Below, piece after piece: positions 29,391-38,800 of a stretch of DNA of 64,000 bases. Each line of letters starts with the position of its first letter. Position 1 is the first letter of the stretch. The stretch is from NCBI RefSeq assembly GCF_042094015.1, contig NZ_JBELDZ010000001.1, positions 45,051 to 109,050 of the forward strand, given 5' to 3'. Source of the stretch: Aurantibacter sp042094015 (lineage in GTDB: Bacteria; Bacteroidota; Bacteroidia; Flavobacteriales; Flavobacteriaceae). The notes beneath the pieces were generated by a model. The model was not told the DNA's origin and searched no databases. It worked only from the letters and a program-made list of their open reading frames with translations. Position numbers and translations under genes: made by a program.

Positions 29391-29424
29391 AAAAAAGCTC
29401 AAAACATCTGTTTTGGGCTTTTTT
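29391..29424. terminator. Bidirectional intrinsic terminator
   Basis: Stem AAAAAAGCTCAAAAC / GTTTTGGGCTTTTTT, 15 bp with one G-U pair and a 4-base loop. It has A-runs and T-runs on the two sides, between the convergent OmpA-type gene and tex. Confidence 0.85.
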
Positions 29425-29478
29425 TGTTTAGTAAATAGATCGGTAAAATTAAATATAAAAGTAAAATTTTAGAGATTT

Positions 29479-31605
29479 CTACTTTTCCAGTTTTAATTGA
29501 ATACGTTTACGAGTTACATCTACTTCTAAAACATTAACTATAATTTGCTGATGTAAACTAACGTGTTCATTCACATCTTTTACAAAACTATCCGATAAAT
29601 TTGATACGTGAATTAAGCCGCTTTCTTTAATTCCAATATCTACAAAACAACCAAAAGCGGTTATATTATTAACAATTCCTGGTAATAATTGACCAGAAGA
29701 TACATCGTTTATAGTTTTAATATTCTGATTAAAAGTGAAGACTTTAGCTTGTTCTCTAATATCTAATCCAGGTTTTTTTAATTCCGAAATAATATCTTCT
29801 AAAGTTAAAATACCAACATCTTCTGAGATGTAATTTTTTAGAATAATTTTATCTAAAGCTTCCGGATTTCCAATTAATTCTTCAATTGATATTTTGACAT
29901 CTTTTGCCATTTGCTTTATTAAAGCATAACGTTCTGGATGAACAGATGAATCGTCTAAAGGATTTTTGGCTTTTTTAATTCGTAAAAAACCAGCGCTTTG
30001 CTCGAATGCTTTTCTGCCTAAACGAGCTACTTTTTTTATGTCTGCCCTACTTTTAAATCCGCCAATTTCTGTTCTGTAATTGCAAATGTTCTCAGCTAAT
30101 TTTGGCCCAATTCCAGACACGTAACTTAATAGACTTTTACTTGCGGTATTAATATTTACACCAACAGAATTTACACAATTTTCAACGACTAAGTCTAATT
30201 GTCTCTGTAGTTTGTTTTGGTCTACATCATGTTGGTATTGTCCAACACCAATAGATTTAGCATCTATTTTAACCAATTCTGCTAATGGATCTTGTAAACG
30301 TCTTCCAATAGAAACAGATCCACGAACTGTTACATCGTAATCTGGAAATTCTTCTCGAGCAGTTTTACTTGCTGAATAAATACTTGCGCCAGCTTCGCTA
30401 ACTACAAAAACTTGTATGTCGTTTTTAAAATGTATTTTTTTAATTAATGCTTCGGTTTCTCTAGAAGCAGTTCCATTTCCAATAGCTATAGCATCTATTT
30501 TATAAGCTTCTGCAAGATTACTTATTTTTTTTATTGCACTAATACTATCATTTTGTGGTGCGTGCGGATAAATAGTTTCGTTGTGTTTTAGATCGCCTTT
30601 TTCGTCTAAACAAACCAATTTACAACCGCTTTTAAATCCAGGATCTAAAGCTAATACACGTTTTTCTCCTAAAGGCGATCCTAATAGTAATTGCTTTAGG
30701 TTTTTAGCAAAAATGCTAATAGCAGCTTCATCTGCTTTGTCTTTAGAATTCTGTAACGCTTCATTACTTAAAGACGGAAATAATAAACGCTTAAAAGCAT
30801 CTTTAATAGCTAGTTCTATTTGTTCTGCACAAGCATTATTAGATTTTATGATGCGTTGTTCAATTTTACTTAAAGCAAAGTCTTTGTCAACTTCAATTTT
30901 CAATTTTATAAATCCTTCATTTTCGGCTCTTAAAATGGCTAATAATCTATGCGATGGAATACGTTGTAAAGATTCAGACCAATCAAAATAGTTGCGAAAT
31001 TTCTGTGCAGAATCTTCCTCTTTTTTAGATTTAACCACTTTGGTAACAATTTGCGCATGCCTTTCTATTTGTCCACGTAAGCCATTTCTAATGTCTGTAC
31101 GTTCGTTAATCCATTCAGTAATAATATGTCTTGCGCCTTCTAAAGCATCTTCTAGAGAATTTACATTGTCTTTAACGTATTTGTAAGCAATGCTTTCAAT
31201 ATTGTTAGCGTTTTGGCTCATTATAATTTTAGCCAAAGGTTCTAATCCTTTTTTTCGAGCGGTTTCTGCTTTTGTTTTTCTGCTTTTTTTATAGGGTAAA
31301 TAAAAATCTTCAAGTGTTGTAATGTCTTTACAATCTTCAACTTTATTACTAAGTTCTATTGTTAAAACTTCTTGTTCTTGTAACGCTTTTAATATGGCTT
31401 TTTTTCTTTTTTGTAAGGCTTCAAATAGGTCTTTGTATTTAACAATATCACCAATTTCAACTTCATCTAAATTACCTGTAGTTTCTTTTCTATATCTAGA
31501 TATAAACGGAATAGTGCAATCTTCGTTTAATAATTTAATAGTGTTTTTTACTGAAGATTCCGAAATCTGTGTTTGCGATATAATGTATTGTAATTCTTGC
31601 TGCAT
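29479..31605 (-). CDS. tex: Tex-family RNA-binding transcription accessory protein
   Basis: A 708-residue cytoplasmic protein of the Tex family. In order: an N-terminal helical region, a YqgF/RuvX-like RNase H fold (about 318-440, LALDPGFKSGCKLVCLD), two helix-hairpin-helix motifs (about 485-560, VGVNINTASKSLLSYVSGIG), and a C-terminal S1 RNA-binding domain (about 636-705, GIVNNITAFGCFVDIG). Tex binds nucleic acids and affects transcription and gene expression, but its precise molecular role is unsettled. Length is slightly below E. coli YhgF (773). It stands alone and convergent with the upstream T9SS module. Confidence 0.93.
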   Translation of the reverse strand: MQQELQYIISQTQISESSVKNTIKLLNEDCTIPFISRYRKETTGNLDEVEIGDIVKYKDLFEALQKRKKAILKALQEQEVLTIELSNKVEDCKDITTLEDFYLPYKKSRKTKAETARKKGLEPLAKIIMSQNANNIESIAYKYVKDNVNSLEDALEGARHIITEWINERTDIRNGLRGQIERHAQIVTKVVKSKKEEDSAQKFRNYFDWSESLQRIPSHRLLAILRAENEGFIKLKIEVDKDFALSKIEQRIIKSNNACAEQIELAIKDAFKRLLFPSLSNEALQNSKDKADEAAISIFAKNLKQLLLGSPLGEKRVLALDPGFKSGCKLVCLDEKGDLKHNETIYPHAPQNDSISAIKKISNLAEAYKIDAIAIGNGTASRETEALIKKIHFKNDIQVFVVSEAGASIYSASKTAREEFPDYDVTVRGSVSIGRRLQDPLAELVKIDAKSIGVGQYQHDVDQNKLQRQLDLVVENCVNSVGVNINTASKSLLSYVSGIGPKLAENICNYRTEIGGFKSRADIKKVARLGRKAFEQSAGFLRIKKAKNPLDDSSVHPERYALIKQMAKDVKISIEELIGNPEALDKIILKNYISEDVGILTLEDIISELKKPGLDIREQAKVFTFNQNIKTINDVSSGQLLPGIVNNITAFGCFVDIGIKESGLIHVSNLSDSFVKDVNEHVSLHQQIIVNVLEVDVTRKRIQLKLEK

Positions 31606-31690
31606 CCTATTTATTTTAAAAAACGAGTAATTTTATAATCTTTTTTAACGTTATAGTTATCCCTAATCTATGAATTTAAAATAAAGACTT

Positions 31691-32047
31691 ATGAAAATGA
31701 CCTACTTTGTTTTTTTGCCTTTAATGATTTGTAATATATCATTTTCTCAAGAAATATTTGATCAAAATAATTTAAAAAATGATAGTTTAAGTGTTAGTAA
31801 CTTAAAAGGTAAATCTACTTTATTTAAAAGTTATCCAAATCCTGTAGAAACCTATTTGTACGTTATTGGAAATGTGCGTTTACAATCTGTAGAATTTATA
31901 AACTCATTTGGAAAAACAACACTTTTTATTAAAGTAAATAAAGCCATAAACAGATTAGATGTTTCGGAATTAAAAAAAGGAGTGTATTTAATGAAAGTTA
32001 TTAATGAGACTGATGTAGTAGAAGTGAAGCGAATTGTTAAATTGTGA
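31691..32047 (+). CDS. Minimal secreted protein made of a T9SS type A sorting domain
   Basis: A 118-residue protein. A signal peptide (1-20, ending SFSQ) is followed by only about 25 linker residues and then a complete T9SS type A C-terminal domain (about 45-118): YPNPVETYLYV, an EFINSFGK turn, DVSELKKGVYLMKV and the terminal VKRIVKL. No other mature domain exists. Such CTD-only proteins have no known function; this could be a surface-anchored peptide, a decoy or regulator of the sorting machinery, or the remnant of a larger secreted protein. It diverges from tex and shares a terminator with metG. Confidence 0.8.
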   Translation: MKMTYFVFLPLMICNISFSQEIFDQNNLKNDSLSVSNLKGKSTLFKSYPNPVETYLYVIGNVRLQSVEFINSFGKTTLFIKVNKAINRLDVSELKKGVYLMKVINETDVVEVKRIVKL

Positions 32048-32063
32048 TGTAGTTTTAAAATAA

Positions 32064-32091
32064 AAAGACCTTAAAATTAATTAAGGTCTTT
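32064..32091. terminator. Bidirectional intrinsic terminator
   Basis: Perfect 11-bp stem AAAGACCTTAA / TTAAGGTCTTT with a 6-base loop, between the convergent CTD-only gene and metG. Confidence 0.82.
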
Positions 32092-32113
32092 GAGTATAGT
32101 GTTTTTTAATTTT

Positions 32114-34180
32114 CTAACTAATAGGTAATCCATTCATAACACCAGTTTTATCTGGGTTAACAAAAACTAAATCGCCTTCTGCGTTTTCGGTCATTAAAAT
32201 CATTCCTTCACTTTCTACGCCACGTAAAGCTCTTGGCGCTAAGTTGACTAAAACAGTAACTTGTTTTCCAATAATGTCTTCTGGTTTAAAACTTTCTGCT
32301 ATTCCGGAAACTATGGTTCTAATGTCGATTCCTGTATCTACTTTTAAAACTAATAATTTTTTAGCTTTTGGCATTTTTTCGGCTTCAATAATAGTTCCAA
32401 CACGTAAGTCTAATTTTGTAAAATCATCAAAAGCAATCGTCTCTTTTTGAGGTTCTGCTTTTTTGTTAGCTGCTTCGTTAGCTTTTTTACTAGCTTCTAA
32501 TTTATTTAATTGTAGTTGAATTTGCTCGTCTTCAATTTTAGCAAATAATAACTCACCTTTTCCAATAGTATGATTAGCTGGCAATAATACATCTTGAGTT
32601 AAAATTTCATTCCAAGTTATTTCTTTATCAAGTGTTGAGTGACAAAGAATGTTTTTTAATTTAGTAGAAGTAAACGGTAAAAATGGCTCACAAAGTGTTG
32701 CTAAACCAGATGCTATTTGTAAAGCAACAAACATGATAGTTTTTGTTCTTTCTTCGTCTACTTTAATTAATTTCCAAGGTTCTTCGTCTGCTAAATACTT
32801 GTTTCCAAGTCTAGCAACATTCATTAACTCTTTACTTGCTTCTCTAAAACGGTAACGTTCTAAAGAGCTTTCTATAACAGATGGATATGCTTTTAAAGTG
32901 TTTAATGTTTCTGTGTCTATATCAGAAAATTCATTTGGTTCAGGAACAACACCATTATAATATTTATTAGTTAAAACAACCACACGATTAATAAAATTCC
33001 CAAAAATGGCTACTAATTCGTTGTTGTTTCTTGCCTGGAAATCTTTCCAAGTAAAATCATTATCCTTACTTTCTGGAGCGTTTGCGGTTAATGTATAACG
33101 TAAAACATCTTGCTGGTTTGGAAAATCCTGTAAATAATCTGGTAGCCAAACAGCCCAATTTTTAGAGGTCGATAGTTTCTGACCTTCAAGATTTAAAAAC
33201 TCATTTGCAGGTACATTATCTGGTAAGATATAAGAACCTTCTGCTTTTAACATAGCAGGAAAAATAATACAGTGAAACACAATATTGTCTTTTCCAATAA
33301 AGTGAACCAATTTAGTGTCGTCTTTTTTCCAGTAGTCTTCCCAGTTTTTGCCTTCTTGTTTTGCCCATTCTTTGGTTGCAGAGATGTAGCCAATTGGCGC
33401 ATCAAACCAAACGTAAAGTACTTTTCCTTCGCCGCCAGGAACTGGTACAGGAATTCCCCAATCTAAATCTCTAGTTACAGCTCTAGGACGTAATCCATCG
33501 TCTATCCAAGATTTACATTGACCGTAAACATTAGGTTTCCAATCTTTTTTATGATCTTTTAAAATCCATTCTTTTAAAAACGCTTCATGCTTATCTAAAG
33601 GTAAAAACCAGTGTTTTGTTTCTTTTAAACTTGGTACGTTTCCAGTTATTGCCGATTTAGGATTAATTAAATCTGTAGCATTATGGCTTGTTCCACATTT
33701 TTCACATTGGTCGCCATAACTTTCCTCGTTACCACATTTTGGACATGTTCCAATAATAAAACGATCTGCTAAAAACTGATTAGCTTCAGCATCATATAAT
33801 TGTTCTGTGGTTTCTTCAATAAATTCACCTTTATTGTATAATTCGTTGAAAAATTCAGTTGCAGTTTCGTGGTGTATTTTAGAAGATGTACGTGAGTAAT
33901 TATCTAAAGAAATTCCAAAATCCACAAAAGAATCTTTAATGATTTTATGGTATTTATCTACAATGTCTTGAGGCGAAACACCTTCGTTTTTAGCTTTAAT
34001 TGTAATTGGTACACCATGCTCATCACTACCACAAATAAAAGCGACATCGTTTCCAGTTAAACGTTTGTAACGTGCATAAATATCTGCAGGTACGTAAACA
34101 CCAGCTAAATGTCCAATGTGGATTGGTCCGTTTGTGTAAGGTAATGCGGCTGTAATGGTGTATTTTTTTGGTGTACTCAT
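32114..34180 (-). CDS. metG: Methionyl-tRNA synthetase
   Basis: A 688-residue class I aminoacyl-tRNA synthetase with the HIGH signature (PIHIGHLAG), the KMSKS-equivalent KLSTSKN, a CPKCGN...CEKCG zinc knuckle (about 145-165) and a C-terminal tRNA-binding EMAP-II-like domain (about 585-688, LDLRVGTIIEAEKMP). It charges tRNA-Met. I chose the ATG at 34180 (MSTPKKYTIT), the N-terminus typical of flavobacterial MetG. An in-frame ATG 81 bases upstream would add 27 basic residues translated from a palindromic repeat and is unlikely. Its promoter element lies 139 bases upstream, so the mRNA has a long leader. Confidence 0.95.
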   Translation of the reverse strand: MSTPKKYTITAALPYTNGPIHIGHLAGVYVPADIYARYKRLTGNDVAFICGSDEHGVPITIKAKNEGVSPQDIVDKYHKIIKDSFVDFGISLDNYSRTSSKIHHETATEFFNELYNKGEFIEETTEQLYDAEANQFLADRFIIGTCPKCGNEESYGDQCEKCGTSHNATDLINPKSAITGNVPSLKETKHWFLPLDKHEAFLKEWILKDHKKDWKPNVYGQCKSWIDDGLRPRAVTRDLDWGIPVPVPGGEGKVLYVWFDAPIGYISATKEWAKQEGKNWEDYWKKDDTKLVHFIGKDNIVFHCIIFPAMLKAEGSYILPDNVPANEFLNLEGQKLSTSKNWAVWLPDYLQDFPNQQDVLRYTLTANAPESKDNDFTWKDFQARNNNELVAIFGNFINRVVVLTNKYYNGVVPEPNEFSDIDTETLNTLKAYPSVIESSLERYRFREASKELMNVARLGNKYLADEEPWKLIKVDEERTKTIMFVALQIASGLATLCEPFLPFTSTKLKNILCHSTLDKEITWNEILTQDVLLPANHTIGKGELLFAKIEDEQIQLQLNKLEASKKANEAANKKAEPQKETIAFDDFTKLDLRVGTIIEAEKMPKAKKLLVLKVDTGIDIRTIVSGIAESFKPEDIIGKQVTVLVNLAPRALRGVESEGMILMTENAEGDLVFVNPDKTGVMNGLPIS

Positions 34181-34195
34181 AATTTTGAAAACTGT

Positions 34196-34251
34196 GTCAG
34201 ATCTGCGCAGTCGAGACCTTGATTTTAATCTCTCGAGAACTGCGTTTGTAT
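34196..34251. repeat. Imperfect palindromic repeat-like element in metG leader
   Basis: Inverted arms CGCAGTCGAGA (34206-34216) and TCTCGAGAACTGCG (34231-34244), matching except for a 3-base gap, with a TCAGATCTG flank. It resembles dispersed 'CTCGACTGCGC...CTGACA' intergenic repeats I recall from flavobacterial genomes. It is inferred to be one copy, since no second full copy is in the window. A further CTCGAGAAGAT at 34287-34297 may be part of the same element. Confidence 0.5.
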
Positions 34252-34318
34252 CTTCAATCAAAATATATTTTTGATTTCAATAATGCTCGAGAAGATGAAA
34301 AATTATCTATTTAAGCCA

Positions 34319-34326
34319 CAAAAGTA
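34319..34326 (-). promoter_or_regulatory. -7 promoter element of metG
   Basis: TACTTTTG on the minus strand matches TAnnTTTG exactly. It predicts transcription from near 34312 and a leader of about 130 bases containing the palindromic repeat. Confidence 0.5.
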
Positions 34327-34369
34327 AGCATTTTACTACCGATTTAGAAAAAAAATGTACATTTACATT

Positions 34370-35386
34370 ATGAGTAAAAAAGCCTTAATTGTAAGTTGTT
34401 TGTGCGTGTTTTTTTTCTTCGGAAGTTTCTCTGTAAATGCACAGCAATTAGCTAAAAATTTAAATTCTAAAGCATTGATACAACCACCATTTTTAAAAGC
34501 AGGCGATACAGTTGCTATTGTTGCTCCAGCAGGAATTCTAAAAAATAGAACTCAAGAAATTAGAGATGCAGTTAGCTTATTAAAAAAATGGGGACTTAAT
34601 GCTGTAGTTGGAAAAAATGTATTTAATAATGGTGGACATTTTGCAGGAACAGATGAAGAACGTTGCGAAGATTTTCAATCTGCTTTAGATAATCCTAATA
34701 TTAAAGCAATTTGGTCTGCTCGTGGCGGTTATGGTTCTGTTAGAGTTTTAGATTTGTTAGATTATACACAATTTAAAAATAGTCCAAAATGGATTATTGG
34801 TTATTCTGATATTACCGCTTTTCATAATCAAATGAATGTGTTAGGATTCCAATCTATACACGCAATTATGTGTACAAGTGTTACAGACGAATTAAAAGAG
34901 AATCCAGAATCGGTAACAACATTTAAGAAATCCTTATTTGGCGAAAATTTAAGTTACACTTTAGAATCGTCAAAATATAATAGAATAGGCGAAGTTAAAG
35001 GACAATTAGTTGGTGGAAATTTAGCCATTTTAACAAGTATGCTAGGTTCTAAAACTAGTTTAGCCACGAAAGGAAAGATTCTTTTTATTGAAGAAATTGG
35101 TGAATATGCTTATAGTATTGATCGTATGCTGCAAAGTTTAAAACGCGCTGGTTATTTTAAAGATTGCGCAGGTTTAATTATTGGCGATATGAGTAAGGTG
35201 AAGAAAAACACTACTAAGTTTGGTAAACCAGTACAGCAAATTATTTTAGATGTCGTTGCAGATTATAACTTCCCCGTAGCTTTTAATATGAAAGCAGGAC
35301 ACGAACCTGATAATCGTGCTTTAATTTTTGGTGCTGAAATTGAATTGAAGGTTAGTAGTTCTGGATCTAAAGTCATTTTTGAATAA
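34370..35386 (+). CDS. LD-carboxypeptidase (peptidase S66)
   Basis: A 338-residue serine peptidase of the LdcA family, which trims the terminal D-alanine from muropeptide tetrapeptides in peptidoglycan recycling. The Ser-Glu-His triad is visible: S146 in GYSDITAF, Glu in IEEIGEYAYS (about 241), and H311 in AGHEPDNRAL. A signal peptide (1-25, ending VNAQ) places it in the periplasm, whereas E. coli LdcA is cytoplasmic. The ATG at 34370 is preferred over the one at 34355: it gives a clean signal peptide and sits four bases after a TACATTTA promoter-like element. It diverges from metG. Confidence 0.9.
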   Translation: MSKKALIVSCLCVFFFFGSFSVNAQQLAKNLNSKALIQPPFLKAGDTVAIVAPAGILKNRTQEIRDAVSLLKKWGLNAVVGKNVFNNGGHFAGTDEERCEDFQSALDNPNIKAIWSARGGYGSVRVLDLLDYTQFKNSPKWIIGYSDITAFHNQMNVLGFQSIHAIMCTSVTDELKENPESVTTFKKSLFGENLSYTLESSKYNRIGEVKGQLVGGNLAILTSMLGSKTSLATKGKILFIEEIGEYAYSIDRMLQSLKRAGYFKDCAGLIIGDMSKVKKNTTKFGKPVQQIILDVVADYNFPVAFNMKAGHEPDNRALIFGAEIELKVSSSGSKVIFE

Positions 35387-35400
35387 TAATTAAAACTCTA

Positions 35401-35418
35401 GCAGGATAAGATTCCTGC
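35401..35418. repeat. Short hairpin between LD-carboxypeptidase and yraN
   Basis: GCAGGA / TCCTGC inverted repeat (6-bp stem, 6-base loop) with no T-run, followed by CTGCC. It resembles the GATTCCTGCCTGC type of flavobacterial intergenic repeat, but it is degenerate and short. Confidence 0.35.
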
Positions 35419-35431
35419 CTGCCCATGAATT

Positions 35432-35791
35432 ATGGCAAAACACAACGAATTAGGTAAACAAGGCGAAAAATTAGCAATCGATTTTTTAATTAAAAACGGT
35501 TATACTATTAGAGAACGCAATTACCGATTTAATAAAGCTGAAGTTGATATTATTGCCAGTAAAAAAGAAGTTCTAGCGATTGTAGAGGTTAAAACGCGTT
35601 CTACAAATGTATTTGGAAATCCAGAAGATTTTGTAAAACCAAAACAAATTCAGAATTTAGTTAAAGCTGTTAACGAATATGTTATTGAAAACGACTTAGA
35701 TCTCGAAGTTAGATTTGATATTATTGCAATAACAAAATCTAATGTAGGTTTTGACATTGAGCATTTAGAAAATGCTTTTTATCATTTTTAG
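35432..35791 (+). CDS. yraN: YraN-family (UPF0102) nuclease-fold protein
   Basis: A 119-residue cytoplasmic protein of the UPF0102/YraN family, with a restriction-endonuclease-like core. The candidate active-site residues are in the family pattern: LGKQGEKLAIDFL at the N-terminus, Asp in AEVDIIA (about 38), and EVKTR (about 50-54). Relatives are implicated in DNA processing or recombination in some bacteria, but the function here is unknown. It starts 45 bases after the LD-carboxypeptidase gene, possibly co-transcribed, and ends before a shared terminator. Confidence 0.88.
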   Translation: MAKHNELGKQGEKLAIDFLIKNGYTIRERNYRFNKAEVDIIASKKEVLAIVEVKTRSTNVFGNPEDFVKPKQIQNLVKAVNEYVIENDLDLEVRFDIIAITKSNVGFDIEHLENAFYHF

Positions 35792-35811
35792 TTTAGGTTG
35801 TTATCAAAAAA

Positions 35812-35842
35812 AAGAGCCTTAATTGTAAAAATTAAGGCTCTT
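35812..35842. terminator. Bidirectional intrinsic terminator
   Basis: Perfect 13-bp stem AAGAGCCTTAATT / AATTAAGGCTCTT with a 5-base loop, preceded by an A-run, between convergent yraN and the RND pump gene. Confidence 0.88.
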
Positions 35843-35857
35843 GATTATATCTGATAT

Positions 35858-38800
35858 CTAGTCTAGCATAGGTTCATTTCCTAAATTTTCAAATTCTAAT
35901 TTTTTGGTATCTCTTTGAGCGTTTCTTTTTAACCACATTTTTAATCTTACAGATAAGTAAAATAATGCTGGTACTACAATTAGTGTCAAAAATGTAGCAA
36001 TAAATAACCCGTAAATTACTGTCCATGCTAATGGACCCCAGAAAATAACATTATCTCCTCCAAAATAAATTTTAGGATCGAATGAACTAAATAATGAAAA
36101 GAAATCTATATTTAAACCAATAGCTAAAGGAATTAAACCTAAAATGGTTGTAATTGCTGTTAGTAAAACAGGTCGTAAACGTGCTTTTCCAGATTGAATA
36201 ATTTGAGCCAATAATTCGTCTTTTGGTAAAAAAGTGTTTTCAGATAAACCTAAGGTATTTTTTCTTCGATCTATTAATAATTGTGCATAATCTAATAATA
36301 CCACACCATTATTAACTACAATTCCGGCGAGTGATATGATTCCCATCATTGTCATCATAATAACAAATGGCGCTCCTGAAATTACAATTCCACCAAATAC
36401 ACCTATTAGACTAAGAAATATGGCAATCATAATAATTGTAGGTTTTGAAATTGAATTAAATTGAAAAATTAAAATTAAGAAAATCAATCCTAAACCTGTG
36501 AAAAATGCTCCCATTAAGAATTCCATTTGTTTATTTTGTTCTTCTATTTGACCTGTGTAATTAAATTTTACACCTTTAGGTAAATCTCCAAACTCAGCCA
36601 TTTCTTTTTCAATCTGTGCTACAGCAGCAGCAGCATCTGTATATCCTGGTGCTAGAGCAGAATAAACTGCAACAACACGTTTTCCTTCTTTGTGCTTAAT
36701 AGCACTAAATCCGGAGTTGTTTTTTTGCGACGCTACAGAAGACACAGGAATTTCTTTTACTTGACCAGAAGCCATATCTCTAAAGGTTATTTTTTGATTA
36801 AAAATAGCACTTTTGTTATAGCGATTCTCTTCGTTAAAACGAACATAGATGTCAAAATCATCGCCATTTTCTTTATAAATCCCTGCTTTTGCTCCAAAGA
36901 TAGAGTTACGTAATTGTTGTCCTACTTGGCCAGTACTTACGCCTAGTTCTCCTGCTTTTTTTCTGTCTACTACAACTTGCATTGCAGGCTTATCTTTATT
37001 TACATCAATCTTTAATTCATCTATAGCGGCAATATTTTTGCTATTAATAAACTCGCGCATTTCCTCAGCAAGATTAATTAACTCATTATAATCTTCACCT
37101 TGAATTTCAATATTAATTGGTGCTCCAGCTGGCGGACCATTAGCGTCTTTCTCTACAGAAATTAAAACACCAGGATAGATTCCTACTAAAGCTTCTTGAA
37201 CCTTTTGTCTTAAAACTTCAGAGTCCTTTCCATTTCTGAATTTATACTCGCGCATTGAAGCGGTAATTTTTCCTTTATGAGGCATTTCGGCAGCAGAACC
37301 ACCATCGGTTTGAGGATTTCCTGCGCCTTCACCAACTTGAGAAACAGCACTTTCTACTAAGAAATTTTCGCCATCTTTAATATATTCAGAACTATTGATA
37401 ACACTATAAACTTTTGTTTCAATTTCTTTTGTAATTGAATTCGTTTTTTCAATATCTGTTCCTTGCGGATATTCGATATAAACTATGATTTGATTTGGCT
37501 TGTTATCTGGGAAAAATTCAATTTTGGTTCGCTCCTCATTACAAGAAATAACAAAAGCTATCATTGTGAAAATTAATAAAATAAAAGACCCAAAACTTAA
37601 ACCAAACGGACGATAACCACGTAGAGCAATTTTTAAAACACGTTCGTAAAAATTTTCTAGACTCACTAAAGTTTTTGTTTGGAAACGATTTGCCATTTTA
37701 CGAATAACTAATCTATAAACCCATAACATAATAGCTGTAAAAATCATTATAGATCCTAAACCTCTATAAGCTCCACCAAATAACATAATTAGTAATCCAA
37801 TCCCTCCAACAATTGAAGAAATTGTAATAATTTGTTTTAGTGGCATATCTTTATCTTCAGTAGTCATAAACTGAGAAACTAAAACTGAGTTAAAGAATAT
37901 TGCTACAAATAGAGAAGAACCTAAAACGACAGATAATGTAATTGGAAAATACACCATAAATTCCCCCATTACACCTGGCCACATACCTAAAGGGATAAAA
38001 GCAGCTACAGTTGTTGCGGTAGAAATAATAATTGGAAATGCAATTTCTCCAATTCCTTTTTTAGCAGCATCAATTCTACTTAAGCCTTCTTCTTCCATTA
38101 AACGGTAGACATTTTCCACGACTACAATTCCATTATCTACCAACATTCCTAATCCCATAATTAATCCAAATAGAATCATTGTATTCATAGTATAACCCAA
38201 ATAGTTTAAAATCATTAAAGACATAAACATAGACATAGGTATTGCAAAACCTACAAACAGAGCATTTTTGAACCCTAAAAAGAACATTAAAACAGTTACA
38301 ACTAATATAATTCCAAAGATGATATTATTAACCAAATCATCTACTTGTCCTATGGTTTTTGAGGATTGATCGTTTGCTATGGTTACTTTTAGGTTAGATG
38401 GGAATACGTTTGCTTTAGCATTCGCAACAATTTCTTGTACTTGCTCTGCTGCTGCAACCATATTCTTTCCAGCTCGTTTTTTTACATCAAGCATTACTAC
38501 AGCTTCTCCAAACTCTCGAGCAAATGTAGTTATGTCTTTTTCTGAAAATGTAATGTTGGCAACATCTTTTAAGTAGATAGAATTTCCTTTTTCAGATTTA
38601 ACGACAAAATTATTAAGGTCTTCAGGGCTATCTATTTCACCTATAATTCTAATGGTTCTTCTTTGTCCACTTGATATAAAATTACCAGCAGACATTGTCA
38701 TGTTACCACGACTTATAGTATTAATAATATCATCAAAACTTACCTTAGAAGCCATCATTTTATAGATATCTACAGCAACTTCAACTTCTTTTTCTTGAGC

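Noticed and set aside
30581..31186. Plus-strand open frames antisense to tex
   Set aside because: Tex is a clear full-length gene with all domains; the antisense frames have no recognisable domain.
34181..34261. N-terminal extension of methionyl-tRNA synthetase from the upstream ATG
   Set aside because: The added 27 residues are encoded by a palindromic repeat, are unlike any MetG N-terminus, and precede a normal MetG start.
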